21,119 nt of DNA from an uncultured Muribaculaceae bacterium (GCA_910588245.1 CAJUQP010000055.1:1-21119), one strand, 5' to 3'; shown: positions 1-8,344, counted from the first letter of the stretch. Numbers and translations: made by a program. Notes: generated by a model not told the origin, from the sequence alone.

Positions 1-52
1 CACGACCTTGCCAAGGTCGGGGTCGCGGGTTCGAGTCCCGTTTTTCGCTCCA
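1..52 (+). tRNA. tRNA-Gly (GCC), 5' end outside the window
   Basis: These 52 bases are identical to the 3' part of the complete tRNA-Gly at 94-169. They contain the anticodon arm with loop TTGCCAA (anticodon GCC), the T arm with GGTTCGAGTCC, the 3' acceptor strand and an encoded CCA. The acceptor 5' strand and D arm lie before the window. It is a tandem duplicate, 41 nt upstream of the next copy. Confidence 0.95.
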
Positions 53-93
53 AGAACATTGAAATAGAGTCGGTTGGGTAATGTTCCCAATAT

Positions 94-169
<76 letters not shown>

Positions 170-184
170 ACCCAATCGGCAAAT

Positions 185-268
185 GTCCAGGTGGCGGAAT
201 TGGTAGACGCGCTACTTTGAGGGGGTAGTGGCCGTTAGGCTGTGTGAGTTCGAGTCTCATCTTGGACA
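185..268 (+). tRNA. tRNA-Leu (GAG)
   Basis: This is a class II tRNA. Acceptor GTCCAGG pairs with CTTGGAC (one G-T), with discriminator A268. The anticodon stem CTACT/GGTAG encloses loop TTGAGGG, giving anticodon GAG (Leu, CUC/CUU). A long variable arm precedes the T arm GTGAGTTCGAGTCTCAT. No CCA is encoded, unlike the neighbouring tRNA-Gly copies, so CCA must be added after transcription. Confidence 0.96.
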
Positions 269-274
269 CTTAGG

Positions 275-317
275 AATCTGAGATTATCTTCAAAAGATAT
301 CTCAGATTCTTTTTTTA
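275..317 (+). terminator. Rho-independent terminator of the tRNA cluster
   Basis: A long hairpin begins AATCTGAGAT and returns as TCTCAGATT, with a 3-nt loop and one bulged T. It is followed by CTTTTTTT. It lies 6 nt after tRNA-Leu and ends the tRNA transcript. Confidence 0.93.
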
Positions 318-482
318 TGTATTTATTAGCTCGCAGGTCTTTTCATGTTTTGCCTGTCGCTGCCCCGTTGATCTATCCACTGGCGCTCTATTTCTGAACT
401 ACCTGCGTCTTGAGGCGTTATATTTCTATATTCCACATGGCACGTTCGCACGAACGCTTCATAATCCACAAGAGAATCCGCT

Positions 483-1835
483 ATGACAAAACACGAAGTA
501 AACAGATCGAGGCATATGGCCGCATGTGCGGCGGCATCGCTTCTTTTGGCCGCATCGGCCACGGCATCCGCTCAGAGTGGCGACAGCGTCGCCTTGAAGA
601 TTCCCGAAGATGTGAGGATAGAAAAGATGATAAATTCCACGCATGTCATCGCCCCGGGTGGCGTTGAGATCCCTGTCGACACGATAAGGAAGAGACTGAA
701 TATTTTCTATATCGACCAGTTCCGTCATTTTCAGGATCCCCGGGCTCCTTATTTCATGCTGATGAGTAAGGATGGTAAGCTTGCTATGGGTGTCGGTGGC
801 ATGATAAGGATGCGTGGCAATTTTGACTGGAACGGATCCATACCGGTCAATGGATTCTCCCCTTATCTTATCCCCATACCTAAAGATCCCACAAGCAAAC
901 GGCGTCTGTGGGCGACTCCGGCTGGAACCGGTTTGTTTTTCACTATTCTCGGAAATAATACATTCATCGGCGATTTCATGGGCTTTATCCAGTGTGACTT
1001 CAGCGGATACAACAATCGCGATTTCAAGCTGAAGAAGGCATATCTCCAGAGCGACCATTGGACGATAGGATATGCCACAACCACATTCGAGGATTCGTCG
1101 GCTGAGCCTCCCACTATCGACGGCGCGGGCTCGAATGCTGTCAATTCGCGCACGAATGTGCTGGTGAGGTACATGACGACTTTCAAGGATAAATGGACGG
1201 TTGCCGGTTCGCTTGAGTTTCCTTCGTCGTCGGTCAATGCCGATGATGTCTACACTAAGACCTGCAGTGATTATGTGCCCGATGCTGCGGCGTTCGTGCA
1301 GTATAAATGGAATGGTGGCAAAAGTCATGTGCGTCTTTCGGGGCTCGGAAGGGTGCTCACCTATCGCGATCTTGTGGATCAACGCAACTACAATGTCTTC
1401 GGATGGGCCGCGCAGCTCTCAGGTGTCGTCAAGGTCGTGCCGCAGTTGAATCTCATGAGTATCGTGTCGGTCGGGCAGGGGCATGCGTCATACACCACCG
1501 ACCTTTCCATCGGTAATTATGACCTGATCGCGCGCCGTGGAGATAAGGGAAGGATGTATGCTCCTACGATCGCGGGTTTCGTGTTCGGTGCCCAGTATTA
1601 TATTAAGGACAATCTTTTCATAAATATGGCCCTGTCGGAGCAGCGTTTTTTCCCGAAACATAATCCCGGCGACGGAGATTATAAATACGGACTCTACGGA
1701 GCCTGGAATATTTTTTGGGATATCACGCCTCGTTTCGAGGTCGGTGCCGAATATGTCTGCGGGAAACGTATGGATTTCAATGGCACCCATGGCAGTGCCA
1801 ACCGTGCGTCGGCGATGTTTATGTTCAGTTTCTGA
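483..1835 (+). CDS. outer-membrane porin-like beta-barrel protein
   Basis: This 450-aa protein is predicted to be exported to the outer membrane. The N-terminus has a hydrophobic signal segment (about residues 12-28, AACAAASLLLAASATASA) with a likely Sec cleavage after ASA-Q. The extra N-terminal residues make an alternative start at the ATG at 516 (Met12) plausible. The mature part is rich in alternating aromatic and polar strands and ends in Phe (MFMFSF), as many outer-membrane barrels do. A short N-terminal region (about residues 35-75) that may be periplasmic precedes the barrel. The overall layout resembles the DcaP-like/porin families found in Bacteroidales, but the family assignment is only tentative and no substrate can be read from the sequence. 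It lies alone between the tRNA terminator and the FtsE-like gene, and no good TAnnTTTG promoter was seen in the 164 nt before it. Confidence 0.75.
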   Translation: MTKHEVNRSRHMAACAAASLLLAASATASAQSGDSVALKIPEDVRIEKMINSTHVIAPGGVEIPVDTIRKRLNIFYIDQFRHFQDPRAPYFMLMSKDGKLAMGVGGMIRMRGNFDWNGSIPVNGFSPYLIPIPKDPTSKRRLWATPAGTGLFFTILGNNTFIGDFMGFIQCDFSGYNNRDFKLKKAYLQSDHWTIGYATTTFEDSSAEPPTIDGAGSNAVNSRTNVLVRYMTTFKDKWTVAGSLEFPSSSVNADDVYTKTCSDYVPDAAAFVQYKWNGGKSHVRLSGLGRVLTYRDLVDQRNYNVFGWAAQLSGVVKVVPQLNLMSIVSVGQGHASYTTDLSIGNYDLIARRGDKGRMYAPTIAGFVFGAQYYIKDNLFINMALSEQRFFPKHNPGDGDYKYGLYGAWNIFWDITPRFEVGAEYVCGKRMDFNGTHGSANRASAMFMFSF

Positions 1836-1896
1836 TTCTGGAGGCTTCAACGATGCTCTTGCGTCATGTGTTTTGGCGGAATGATCTCTTCACCGC

Positions 1897-1927
1897 TTGC
1901 ACGGACGGAATTAAATTGATAACTTTG
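1897..1927 (+). promoter_or_regulatory. Bacteroidetes-type promoter for the FtsE-like gene
   Basis: TTG (1897-1899), 20 nt, then TAACTTTG (1920-1927) matches the -33/-7 consensus of the Bacteroidetes primary sigma factor. The predicted start of transcription is near 1934, giving an mRNA leader of about 20 nt before the ATG at 1953. Confidence 0.8.
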
Positions 1928-1952
1928 CGCGAAAGAAGAAAGTAAACCAATA

Positions 1953-2639
1953 ATGAGTGTCATCGTAAACTATAAGGACGTAGAGGTGGAGAGGGCTGAG
2001 AAAAGCGTGCTCAAGGATGTGAGCTTCACTCTCTCCACCGGTGAGTTCCATTATCTTGTAGGGAGAGTGGGTAGTGGCAAGAGCAGCCTGATGAAGACTA
2101 TGTATGCCGATGTCGGTCTCCATGGAGGCACGACGGCGGAGGTGCTCGGTTTTGATCTCCTCAATATGAGAAAAAGCAAGATTCCTTACCTCAGGAGAAA
2201 GATAGGGATTGTCTTTCAGGATTTCCAGCTGCTGCAGGACCGTTCGGTTAGTGGCAATCTCCGCTTCGTGCTTCGTGCCACCGGCTGGGACAGCAAACGT
2301 GATATTGACGAACGCATTGAGGAGGTTCTCGCCATGGTGGGAATGTCTAATAAAAGCTATAAGATGCCTCATGAGTTGAGCGGGGGGGAGCAGCAACGTA
2401 TCGTCATAGCCCGGGCCCTCCTTAACAAGCCGGAGCTGATAATCGCCGACGAACCTACGGGCAACCTCGATCCGCAGACTGGATATCAGATCGTGTCGCT
2501 CCTTCATGATCTGGCCGACAACGGTCATTGTGTGCTTATGGCTACCCATAATCTGCAGCTGGTTGACGATTTCCCTGGCAAAGTGATGAGATGCGAGGGT
2601 AAAAAGCTCATAGTCGAGTCGCCGGTGTTGTCATGTTGA
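1953..2639 (+). CDS. ftsE: FtsE-type ABC transporter ATP-binding protein
   Basis: This 228-aa nucleotide-binding subunit hydrolyses ATP on the cytoplasmic face of the inner membrane. Motifs are complete and in order: Walker A GRVGSGKS (37-44), Q-loop with FQDFQ (about 89-93), signature LSGGEQQ (143-149), Walker B LIIADEP (163-169) with D-loop GNLD, and switch His in ATH (200). Length and motif wording fit FtsE, which with FtsX regulates cell-wall hydrolases during division. The LolD/MacB class of ATPases is close in sequence and cannot be fully excluded. No ftsX lies next to it here, so the partner permease must be encoded elsewhere. It has its own promoter and a short leader, so it appears to be monocistronic. 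Confidence 0.85.
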   Translation: MSVIVNYKDVEVERAEKSVLKDVSFTLSTGEFHYLVGRVGSGKSSLMKTMYADVGLHGGTTAEVLGFDLLNMRKSKIPYLRRKIGIVFQDFQLLQDRSVSGNLRFVLRATGWDSKRDIDERIEEVLAMVGMSNKSYKMPHELSGGEQQRIVIARALLNKPELIIADEPTGNLDPQTGYQIVSLLHDLADNGHCVLMATHNLQLVDDFPGKVMRCEGKKLIVESPVLSC

Positions 2640-2665
2640 CGGTTTTTAGGTTTTTTATTGATAAA

Positions 2666-2689
2666 AATTAGGGAAAAATTTCCCCAATT
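2666..2689. promoter_or_regulatory. inverted repeat between ftsE and the mutA leader
   Basis: AATT-A-GGGAAA is followed by its inverted partner TTTCCC-C-AATT. On the plus strand no T-run follows it, so it is a poor terminator for ftsE. On the minus strand a TTTTTATC run follows. It ends 13 nt before the TAAATTTG box of the mutA leader and covers its -33 region, so it could be an operator. No regulator can be named. Confidence 0.4.
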
Positions 2690-2702
2690 GAAAGTTAATG
2701 GC

Positions 2703-2710
2703 TAAATTTG
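2703..2710 (+). promoter_or_regulatory. putative -7 element for the mutA-mutB leader
   Basis: TAAATTTG matches the Bacteroidetes -7 consensus TAnnTTTG exactly. A clear TTTG at the -33 position is missing, so the promoter may be weak or activator-dependent. The predicted start of transcription is near 2717, giving an unusually long leader of about 230 nt before mutA. Confidence 0.5.
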
Positions 2711-2716
2711 CATCTG

Positions 2717-2950
2717 CGGAGGCAAAGGAGGCCATTTGTTTTTTGATGGTCTGCATGGAGCTTCCGCCAGTCGCGGCAGCCGGCTACAGTAGCGTGGCTG
2801 TGGAAACGGGGGCCGTCATGACGGCCTGTGATGACCTTACCATGTGTGAAGACTCGACGGATGATTTGCACGCGGGGAGTTGGCCGCGGCCGGAATTGTT
2901 TCAGAAATACACAAAAATTTTCTATATTATATCATTAGCTGTAGATATTT
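2717..2950 (+). promoter_or_regulatory. structured 5' leader of mutA-mutB (no named riboswitch recognised)
   Basis: This 234-nt stretch between ftsE and mutA holds a chain of potential hairpins. AGGCCAT (2729-2735) pairs with ATGGTCT (2746-2752). CAGCC/GGCTG (2777-2781 with 2796-2800) encloses GCTA-CAG-TAGC. There is a perfect 16-nt palindrome, GGCCGTCATGACGGCC (2811-2826), and a palindrome GGCCGCGGCC (2882-2891). An 87-codon open frame crosses it (2698-2961) but overlaps the -7 box and mutA and has no recognisable features, so I treat it as non-coding. Because mutase needs adenosylcobalamin, a cobalamin riboswitch was looked for; the usual B12-box (GCCAGGAGACCTGCC-like) and core were not seen. 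Confidence 0.45.
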
Positions 2951-4810
2951 ATGGCAACTAACCAAGAAAGACTATTCGACATGTTCGAGCCAGTCAGCAC
3001 TGAAGACTGGGTTGCGAAAATTAATGTCGACCTCAAGGGCGCCGATTTCAATAAGAAGCTCGTGTGGCGCACCAACGAGGGTTTTAACGTGCAGCCATTC
3101 TATCGCAGGAGCGATGTCAAGGATCTTCCCCATATGGGGACGTTGCCCGGACAGTTCCCCTACGTCAGAGGCACGAAAGACTCCAACAACTGGCTCATCC
3201 GCCAGCAGGCGGAGGGATGTGATCCTGCGGAAATCAACCGTGAGGCTCTCCACATCCTTGATCGCGGTGTCGATTCGCTGGGCATAAAGCTCGGACGCGA
3301 CATCACCGCCGCTGATCTTGAGACTATCTTCAGCGGCATCGATCTCGCGAAGACTGAAGTCAATATCAGCTGCTGCATGGGCAGGGCCGTGGAGATAGCC
3401 CGTATGTTCGTGGCATTCCTTAAGGAGAAGGGTGTCGCCCCCGATTTCAAGGGATCGATCGATTTTAATCCTTTCAAACGTCTGCTCCGCCATGGTGTCG
3501 ACTTCCCGCGCGATATCAGGGAAGAGGCTGTCGCTATGTATGAGGCTGTGAAAGACGTGCCCGGGATGGCATGCTTCGCTGTCGATTCATGCATGCTCAA
3601 CAATGCCGGCGCCTATATCACTCAGGAGCTCGGCTACGCTCTCGCATGGGGTGCCGAGTGGATGACAATGCTTACGGAGGCCGGTATCGACGCATGTGAC
3701 GCAGCCCGTCGCATCAAGTTCAACATGGGCATATCATCCAATTATTTCATGGAGGTGGCCAAGTTCCGTGCCGCCCGTATGCTCTGGGCCGAGATTGTGA
3801 AGGCTTACGGAGCTGCCGATGAGTGCTGCAAGATGAAGGTGCATGCTGTCACGAGCCAGTTCAACCAGACCATCTATGATGCCCACGTCAACCTGCTTCG
3901 CAGCATGACTGAGACCATGAGCGCTGCTCTGGCTGGTGTTGACTCTATCGAGACTCTTCCCTTTGATCTCCAGTATAAGAAACCTGACGAATTCAGCGAG
4001 CGTATAGCGCGCAATCAGCAACTTCTTCTCCGCGAGGAGAGCCACCTCGACAAGGTGGTCGATCCCGCAGGCGGTTCTTATTATATTGAGACGCTCACGG
4101 CCTCCATCGCCAAGGTGGCTTGGGAGCTCTTCAACAAGGTTGAGGATGAGGGCGGATTCTACGCTCTTCTCAAGAAAGGCGAGATCCAGCGTAGTGTCAA
4201 CGAGTCGGGCGTGAAGCGTCACACCGACGTGGCACGCAGGAAGGAGATACTTCTCGGCACGAACCAGTATCCTAACTTCAATGAGAAGGCTCTCGACAAG
4301 ATCGAGAAGGAAGGTTGCTCATGCCATTGCGGTTGCGGTCAGGAAGAACCCGTCGACGGCGCTGTGGATTATCTCGTGTTCGACCGGGCTGCGAGCCAGT
4401 TTGAGCAGCTCCGTCTCGACACGGAGAAGAGTGGCAGGCGTCCTAAGGTGTTCATGCTGACAATAGGCAATCTCGCCATGCGTCTCGCACGTGCGCAGTT
4501 CTCATCCAACTTCTTCGGTTGCGCCGGATATGAGATCATCGACAACATCGGCTTCAAGACCGTCGGCGAGGGTATTGATGCCGCCATGGAGAAAGGCGCC
4601 GATGTGGTTGTGCTTTGCTCGAGCGACGACGAATATGCCGAGTATGCTCCTGAGGCATTCAAGCTTCTCGACGGACGTGCGATGTTTGTCGTGGCTGGTG
4701 CTCCCGCATGCATGGACGATCTCAAGGCTATCGGCATAGAAGACTTCATCCATGTGAGAGTGAACGTGCTCGACACTCTTATCAAGTTTAATGCAAAACT
4801 CCTCAACTGA
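2951..4810 (+). CDS. mutA: methylmalonyl-CoA mutase small subunit
   Basis: This is the 619-aa non-catalytic partner of the adenosylcobalamin-dependent methylmalonyl-CoA mutase heterodimer, which interconverts succinyl-CoA and (R)-methylmalonyl-CoA in the succinate-propionate pathway. An N-terminal arm (TEDWVAKINVDLKGADF) leads into the TIM-barrel mutase domain (about 50-420), which includes NISCCMGRAVEIA, RIKFNMGISSNYFMEVAKFRAARMLWAEIV and VDPAGGSYYIETLT. The C-terminal B12-like fold (about 485-619) lacks the cobalt-ligand DxHxxG motif, as expected for the small subunit. An odd Cys-rich linker, CSCHCGCG (residues 456-463), sits between the two domains. The gene is followed directly by mutB: its TGA (4808-4810) is 1 nt from the mutB ATG, so the two are translationally coupled. 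Confidence 0.97.
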   Translation: MATNQERLFDMFEPVSTEDWVAKINVDLKGADFNKKLVWRTNEGFNVQPFYRRSDVKDLPHMGTLPGQFPYVRGTKDSNNWLIRQQAEGCDPAEINREALHILDRGVDSLGIKLGRDITAADLETIFSGIDLAKTEVNISCCMGRAVEIARMFVAFLKEKGVAPDFKGSIDFNPFKRLLRHGVDFPRDIREEAVAMYEAVKDVPGMACFAVDSCMLNNAGAYITQELGYALAWGAEWMTMLTEAGIDACDAARRIKFNMGISSNYFMEVAKFRAARMLWAEIVKAYGAADECCKMKVHAVTSQFNQTIYDAHVNLLRSMTETMSAALAGVDSIETLPFDLQYKKPDEFSERIARNQQLLLREESHLDKVVDPAGGSYYIETLTASIAKVAWELFNKVEDEGGFYALLKKGEIQRSVNESGVKRHTDVARRKEILLGTNQYPNFNEKALDKIEKEGCSCHCGCGQEEPVDGAVDYLVFDRAASQFEQLRLDTEKSGRRPKVFMLTIGNLAMRLARAQFSSNFFGCAGYEIIDNIGFKTVGEGIDAAMEKGADVVVLCSSDDEYAEYAPEAFKLLDGRAMFVVAGAPACMDDLKAIGIEDFIHVRVNVLDTLIKFNAKLLN

Positions 4811-4811
4811 A

Positions 4812-6965
4812 ATGAGACCGAATTTCAAAGAAATCAATATTGAGGCAGCGGTCGGCGAGCGCCACGCAGCCCCGGCCTCCCAGGGACAGGAGGCAGAATG
4901 GATCACTGCGGAGCTTATCCCTGTGAAACATGTATATACTGAGAGCGACCTCGAGGGCCTGGAGCATCTCGACTATGTGTCGGGTCTTCCCCCATTCCTG
5001 AGAGGCCCTTACAGCGCGATGTATCCCATGCGCCCGTGGACTATCCGTCAATATGCCGGATTCTCCACCGCCGCTGAATCTAACGCCTTCTACCGCCGCA
5101 ACCTCGCTTCCGGACAGAAGGGTCTTTCTGTGGCTTTTGACCTTCCCACCCACCGCGGCTATGACGCCGACCATGAGAGGGTGGTGGGCGATGTTGGTAA
5201 GGCCGGTGTGTCGATCTGCTCGCTCGAGGATATGAAGGTGCTCTTCGACGGTATACCCCTCAACAAGATGTCGGTGTCGATGACCATGAACGGCGCGGTG
5301 CTTCCTGTGCTCGCATTCTACATCAACGCAGGCCTTGAGCAGGGTGCAAAGCTCGACGAGATGGCCGGCACCATCCAGAACGACATCCTTAAGGAGTTCA
5401 TGGTGCGCAACACCTATATTTATCCGCCGGCATTCTCGATGAAGATCATCGCCGACATCTTCGAATACACTTCGAAGAACATGCCCAAGTTCAACTCGAT
5501 CTCAATCTCCGGCTACCATATGCAGGAGGCGGGCGCTACCGCTGACATCGAGCTTGCCTATACTCTCGCCGACGGTCTTGAGTATCTCCGCGCAGGTGTA
5601 AACGCAGGCATGGATATCGACTCCTTCGCTCCCCGTCTTTCGTTCTTCTGGGCTATTTCTATGAATTATTTCATGGAGATCGCCAAGATGCGCGCCGCCC
5701 GTATGCTTTGGGCGAAGATCGTGAAGCAGTTCAATCCCAAGAATCCCAAATCGCTCGCTCTCCGCACCCACAGTCAGACATCAGGCTGGAGCCTTACTGA
5801 GCAGGATCCTTTCAACAACGTCGGCCGTACTTGCGTGGAGGCCATGGGAGCTGTGCTCGGCCACACCCAGTCGCTCCATACCAACGCCCTCGACGAAGCT
5901 ATCGCGCTTCCTACCGATTTCTCCGCACGTATCGCCCGCAACACCCAGATCTACATCCAGGAGGAGACTTATGTCACCAAGCAGGTTGATCCTTGGGGCG
6001 GAAGCTACTATGTGGAGGCTCTCACCAACGAGATCGCCCATAAGGCATGGGAGCACATCCAGGAGATCGAGAAACTCGGAGGCATGGCCAAGGCTATCGA
6101 GACAGGTCTGCCGAAACTGAAGATCGAGGAGGCCGCCGCACGCACGCAGGCACGCATCGACTCCGGCAAGCAGACGATTGTCGGCATCAACAAATACCGT
6201 CTTGACCACGAGGATCCCATCGATATCCTGGAGGTCGACAATACGGAGGTGCGCAAGGAGCAGTGTGCCCGTCTCGAGGAGCTCCGCGCGAATCGCGACG
6301 AGGCCGCTGTCAAGAAGGCTCTCGAGGCAATTACAGAGTGTGTGAAAGATCCGTCGAAGGGTAATCTTCTCGACCTCGCCGTGAAGGCCGCAGGCCTCCG
6401 TGCGTCGCTCGGTGAGATTTCCGATGCCTGCGAGGCAGTTGTCGGACGTTATAAAGCCGTAATCAAAACAATTTCCGGAGTGTACAGCAGTGAGGAGAAG
6501 GGTGATCCCGAGTTTGAGGAAGCCCGCAGGGTTGTGGCGGATTTCGCTAAGCGCGAAGGTCGCCAGCCTCGTATCATGATTGCCAAGATGGGCCAGGACG
6601 GCCATGACCGCGGCGCAAAGGTAGTGGCTACTGGCTATGCCGACTGCGGTTTCGACGTTGACATGGGGCCGCTGTTCCAGACTCCCGCCGAGGCCGCGCG
6701 CCAGGCTGTGGAGAACGATGTTCACATTCTCGGTGTCTCTTCGCTTGCCGCAGGCCACAAGACCCTGATACCTCAGGTGATCGCAGAGCTTGAGAAACTC
6801 GGACGTCCCGACATACTCGTCACTGCGGGCGGTGTGATTCCGGCGCAAGACTACGACTTCCTCTACAAGGCCGGGGTTGCCGCAATATTCGGTCCCGGCA
6901 CCCGCATCCCGAAGAGCGCTATCGAGATGATACGCCTTCTCAACGAGGAGCGTGAGGCTGAGTGA
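4812..6965 (+). CDS. mutB: methylmalonyl-CoA mutase large (catalytic) subunit
   Basis: This is the 717-aa catalytic subunit that binds adenosylcobalamin and carries out the radical rearrangement of succinyl-CoA to methylmalonyl-CoA in the cytoplasm. The TIM-barrel domain contains the substrate region GLPPFLRGPYSAMYPMRPWT near the N-terminus and the block RLSFFWAISMNYFMEIAKMRAARMLWAKIV. The C-terminal B12-binding domain has the base-off motif DGHDRG (residues 596-601, axial ligand His598), then SSLAAGH and TAGGVIP. The start was placed at ATG 4812, giving MRPNFKEINI, the usual N-terminus. The frame is open back to an ATG at 4791 inside mutA, but that would add seven residues and a 20-nt overlap. 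No epimerase or MeaB-type chaperone gene lies beside it. Confidence 0.97.
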   Translation: MRPNFKEINIEAAVGERHAAPASQGQEAEWITAELIPVKHVYTESDLEGLEHLDYVSGLPPFLRGPYSAMYPMRPWTIRQYAGFSTAAESNAFYRRNLASGQKGLSVAFDLPTHRGYDADHERVVGDVGKAGVSICSLEDMKVLFDGIPLNKMSVSMTMNGAVLPVLAFYINAGLEQGAKLDEMAGTIQNDILKEFMVRNTYIYPPAFSMKIIADIFEYTSKNMPKFNSISISGYHMQEAGATADIELAYTLADGLEYLRAGVNAGMDIDSFAPRLSFFWAISMNYFMEIAKMRAARMLWAKIVKQFNPKNPKSLALRTHSQTSGWSLTEQDPFNNVGRTCVEAMGAVLGHTQSLHTNALDEAIALPTDFSARIARNTQIYIQEETYVTKQVDPWGGSYYVEALTNEIAHKAWEHIQEIEKLGGMAKAIETGLPKLKIEEAAARTQARIDSGKQTIVGINKYRLDHEDPIDILEVDNTEVRKEQCARLEELRANRDEAAVKKALEAITECVKDPSKGNLLDLAVKAAGLRASLGEISDACEAVVGRYKAVIKTISGVYSSEEKGDPEFEEARRVVADFAKREGRQPRIMIAKMGQDGHDRGAKVVATGYADCGFDVDMGPLFQTPAEAARQAVENDVHILGVSSLAAGHKTLIPQVIAELEKLGRPDILVTAGGVIPAQDYDFLYKAGVAAIFGPGTRIPKSAIEMIRLLNEEREAE

Positions 6966-6997
6966 GTCTGCACCCGCAAGGGAATATGATCTATAAG

Positions 6998-7036
6998 GAT
7001 AAGGCTGCCTATGACGGGCGGCCTTATCTTTTTCTT
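6998..7036 (+). terminator. Rho-independent terminator after mutB
   Basis: A 12-bp stem GATAAGGCTGCC (6998-7009) pairs with GGCGGCCTTATC (7017-7028) around a 7-nt loop, followed by TTTTTCTT. It ends the mutAB transcript 32 nt after the stop. It also contains the upstream ATG at 7011, which shows that this ATG is not the start of the next gene. Confidence 0.93.
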
Positions 7037-7056
7037 GCTCCTTAAGGTGACTTTTG

Positions 7057-7088
7057 TTTGCAGATTCTACAGGAATTGCGTAAATTTG
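7057..7088 (+). promoter_or_regulatory. Bacteroidetes-type promoter for the Yip1-like gene and smpB
   Basis: TTTG (7057-7060), exactly 20 nt, then TAAATTTG (7081-7088) is a full consensus match. The predicted start of transcription is near 7095, only a few bases before ATG 7098. This both sets the start of the next gene and suggests a very short leader. Confidence 0.85.
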
Positions 7089-7097
7089 CAGCCGGAT

Positions 7098-7832
7098 ATG
7101 GAAGAAAGAAACAAAATTACTGAAGAACAGGAGTCGGACAATATCTATGTGTATGTGGATGATGGAGAAAAGTTGTCTGACACCGGGCTTGATCAGTCGT
7201 ATGACGGTCTTGACAAATCTGGGCCGAACTTTTCGCAGGTCTCTCCCGACGACATACCGGAGGAAGCACCTGATCCCTCCGATGTCTCGCCGCTGGCAAT
7301 TATGCTGAAAGTGCTTATCAATCCTGTGGAGGGTTGGAAAGAGCTCAGACGTAGCTCTCTTAGTTGTGAGCGCGTGCAGCAGGGATGCTTCTATCCCATG
7401 ATGGCGGTTTATGCTGTCAGCATTTTCTCCCGGTTGTATTATGCTCCGCGCACATCGCTTTCGGAAGTTCTTGTGGCGGCCGTGATAGGGTTTGTATCCT
7501 TCTTTTTCGGTTACTTCTGCATAATGCTCGTCATCAAGGGGATAATGGGAAAGATCTTTGATAAGAAAAGCGACGGGAGGTTTTGCCGACAGTTTGTGAT
7601 GATATCGCTCTCCACGCTCTGTCTCTTCTCAAGTCTGCTTGAGCTTCTGCCTATGTTGTGGGCAGTGCTTATCTTCCTGCCGGTATGGACTATATATTCC
7701 GAATGCCGGGGTGCGAGGTTCTTTAAATTCCCCGACAACAGGAGAATGACTTACACCGGACTCATGTGCGTGCTGACTGTCGGCATACCATATGCCCTTG
7801 CGCAGCTCCTGCAGGAGATCCTTCCTAAATGA
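7098..7832 (+). CDS. Yip1-like multi-pass membrane protein
   Basis: This 244-aa integral membrane protein has unknown function. Residues 1-65 form an acidic, hydrophilic, probably cytoplasmic N-terminus rich in Asp, Glu and Ser. The rest has about four to five hydrophobic segments: around MMAVYAVSIFSRLYY, VLVAAVIGFVSFFFGYFCIMLVI, LSTLCLFSSLLELLPMLWAVLIFLPVWTIY and YTGLMCVLTVGIPYALAQLL. The pattern and the ..INPVEGWKEL.. entry resemble bacterial YIP1-domain proteins. The frame is open upstream to an ATG at 7011, but that codon lies inside the mutB terminator and before the promoter, so ATG 7098 was chosen. It is followed by smpB after 9 nt, apparently in one operon. Confidence 0.8.
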   Translation: MEERNKITEEQESDNIYVYVDDGEKLSDTGLDQSYDGLDKSGPNFSQVSPDDIPEEAPDPSDVSPLAIMLKVLINPVEGWKELRRSSLSCERVQQGCFYPMMAVYAVSIFSRLYYAPRTSLSEVLVAAVIGFVSFFFGYFCIMLVIKGIMGKIFDKKSDGRFCRQFVMISLSTLCLFSSLLELLPMLWAVLIFLPVWTIYSECRGARFFKFPDNRRMTYTGLMCVLTVGIPYALAQLLQEILPK

Positions 7833-7841
7833 AATCAAGAT

Positions 7842-8294
7842 ATGAAATCGAGCCAGATAAACATACAGAATAAGAAAGCCCGTTTCAATTATGAGATAGG
7901 CGATACCTTCACAGCTGGGATGGTTCTCACAGGAACTGAGATAAAGTCGATCCGTGCGGGGAAGGCCAATATCACCGACAGTTACTGCGTTGTCGATCGC
8001 GGAGAAGTGTGGGTTAAAGGGATGCACGTCTCGGAATACTTCTACGGCTCCTACAACAACCACGAGTCGCGGCGAGACCGCAAGCTTCTGCTGAGTCGTA
8101 AGGAGATCGCCAAGATCTCCAAACAGAGTGCCGACCCCGGTTTCACCATAGTGCCTCTCAAGATCTTCATCAGCGACAAAGGATATGCCAAGATGGTGAT
8201 TGGTATCGGCAAAGGTAAAAAGGAATACGACAAACGGCAGTCGATAAAAGAGCGGGAAGACCGACGCGACATCGACAGAATGTTCAAGAAATAG
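7842..8294 (+). CDS. smpB: SsrA-binding protein SmpB
   Basis: This 150-aa RNA-binding protein delivers tmRNA to stalled ribosomes in trans-translation. The family core is clear: NKKARFNYEIGDTFTAGMVLTGTEIKSIRAGKANITDSYC at the N-terminus, then the beta-barrel strands KGMHVSEY, then RKLLLSRKEI, then IVPLKIFISDKGYAKMVIGIGKGKKEYDKR. It ends in the basic tail KEREDRRDIDRMFKK, which folds in the ribosomal A site and mRNA channel. Full length. It is co-transcribed with the Yip1-like gene and followed by a terminator. Confidence 0.98.
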   Translation: MKSSQINIQNKKARFNYEIGDTFTAGMVLTGTEIKSIRAGKANITDSYCVVDRGEVWVKGMHVSEYFYGSYNNHESRRDRKLLLSRKEIAKISKQSADPGFTIVPLKIFISDKGYAKMVIGIGKGKKEYDKRQSIKEREDRRDIDRMFKK

Positions 8295-8344
8295 CGACGT
8301 CCGGAGGCGAGTGGCGACACACTCTCTTCCGGACGCGTCTTTTA
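8295..8344 (+). terminator. terminator after smpB
   Basis: CGTCCGGA (8298-8305) pairs with TCCGGACG (8328-8335), with an inner AGTG/CACT pairing, followed by CGTCTTTTAT. It begins directly after the smpB stop codon. Confidence 0.85.

Noticed and set aside
459..1850. Long minus-strand frames opposite the porin-like gene
   Set aside because: They are shadows of the plus-strand gene and lack any recognisable features.
2717..2950. Cobalamin riboswitch controlling mutAB
   Set aside because: The expected B12-box and conserved core sequences were not found; only unspecific hairpins are visible.
2698..2961. 87-codon open frame before mutA
   Set aside because: It overlaps the -7 box at its start and the mutA start at its end, has no domain or signal features, and the region is better explained as a structured leader.
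7011..7097. Upstream start of the Yip1-like gene at ATG 7011
   Set aside because: This ATG lies inside the mutB terminator and before the promoter at 7057-7088.
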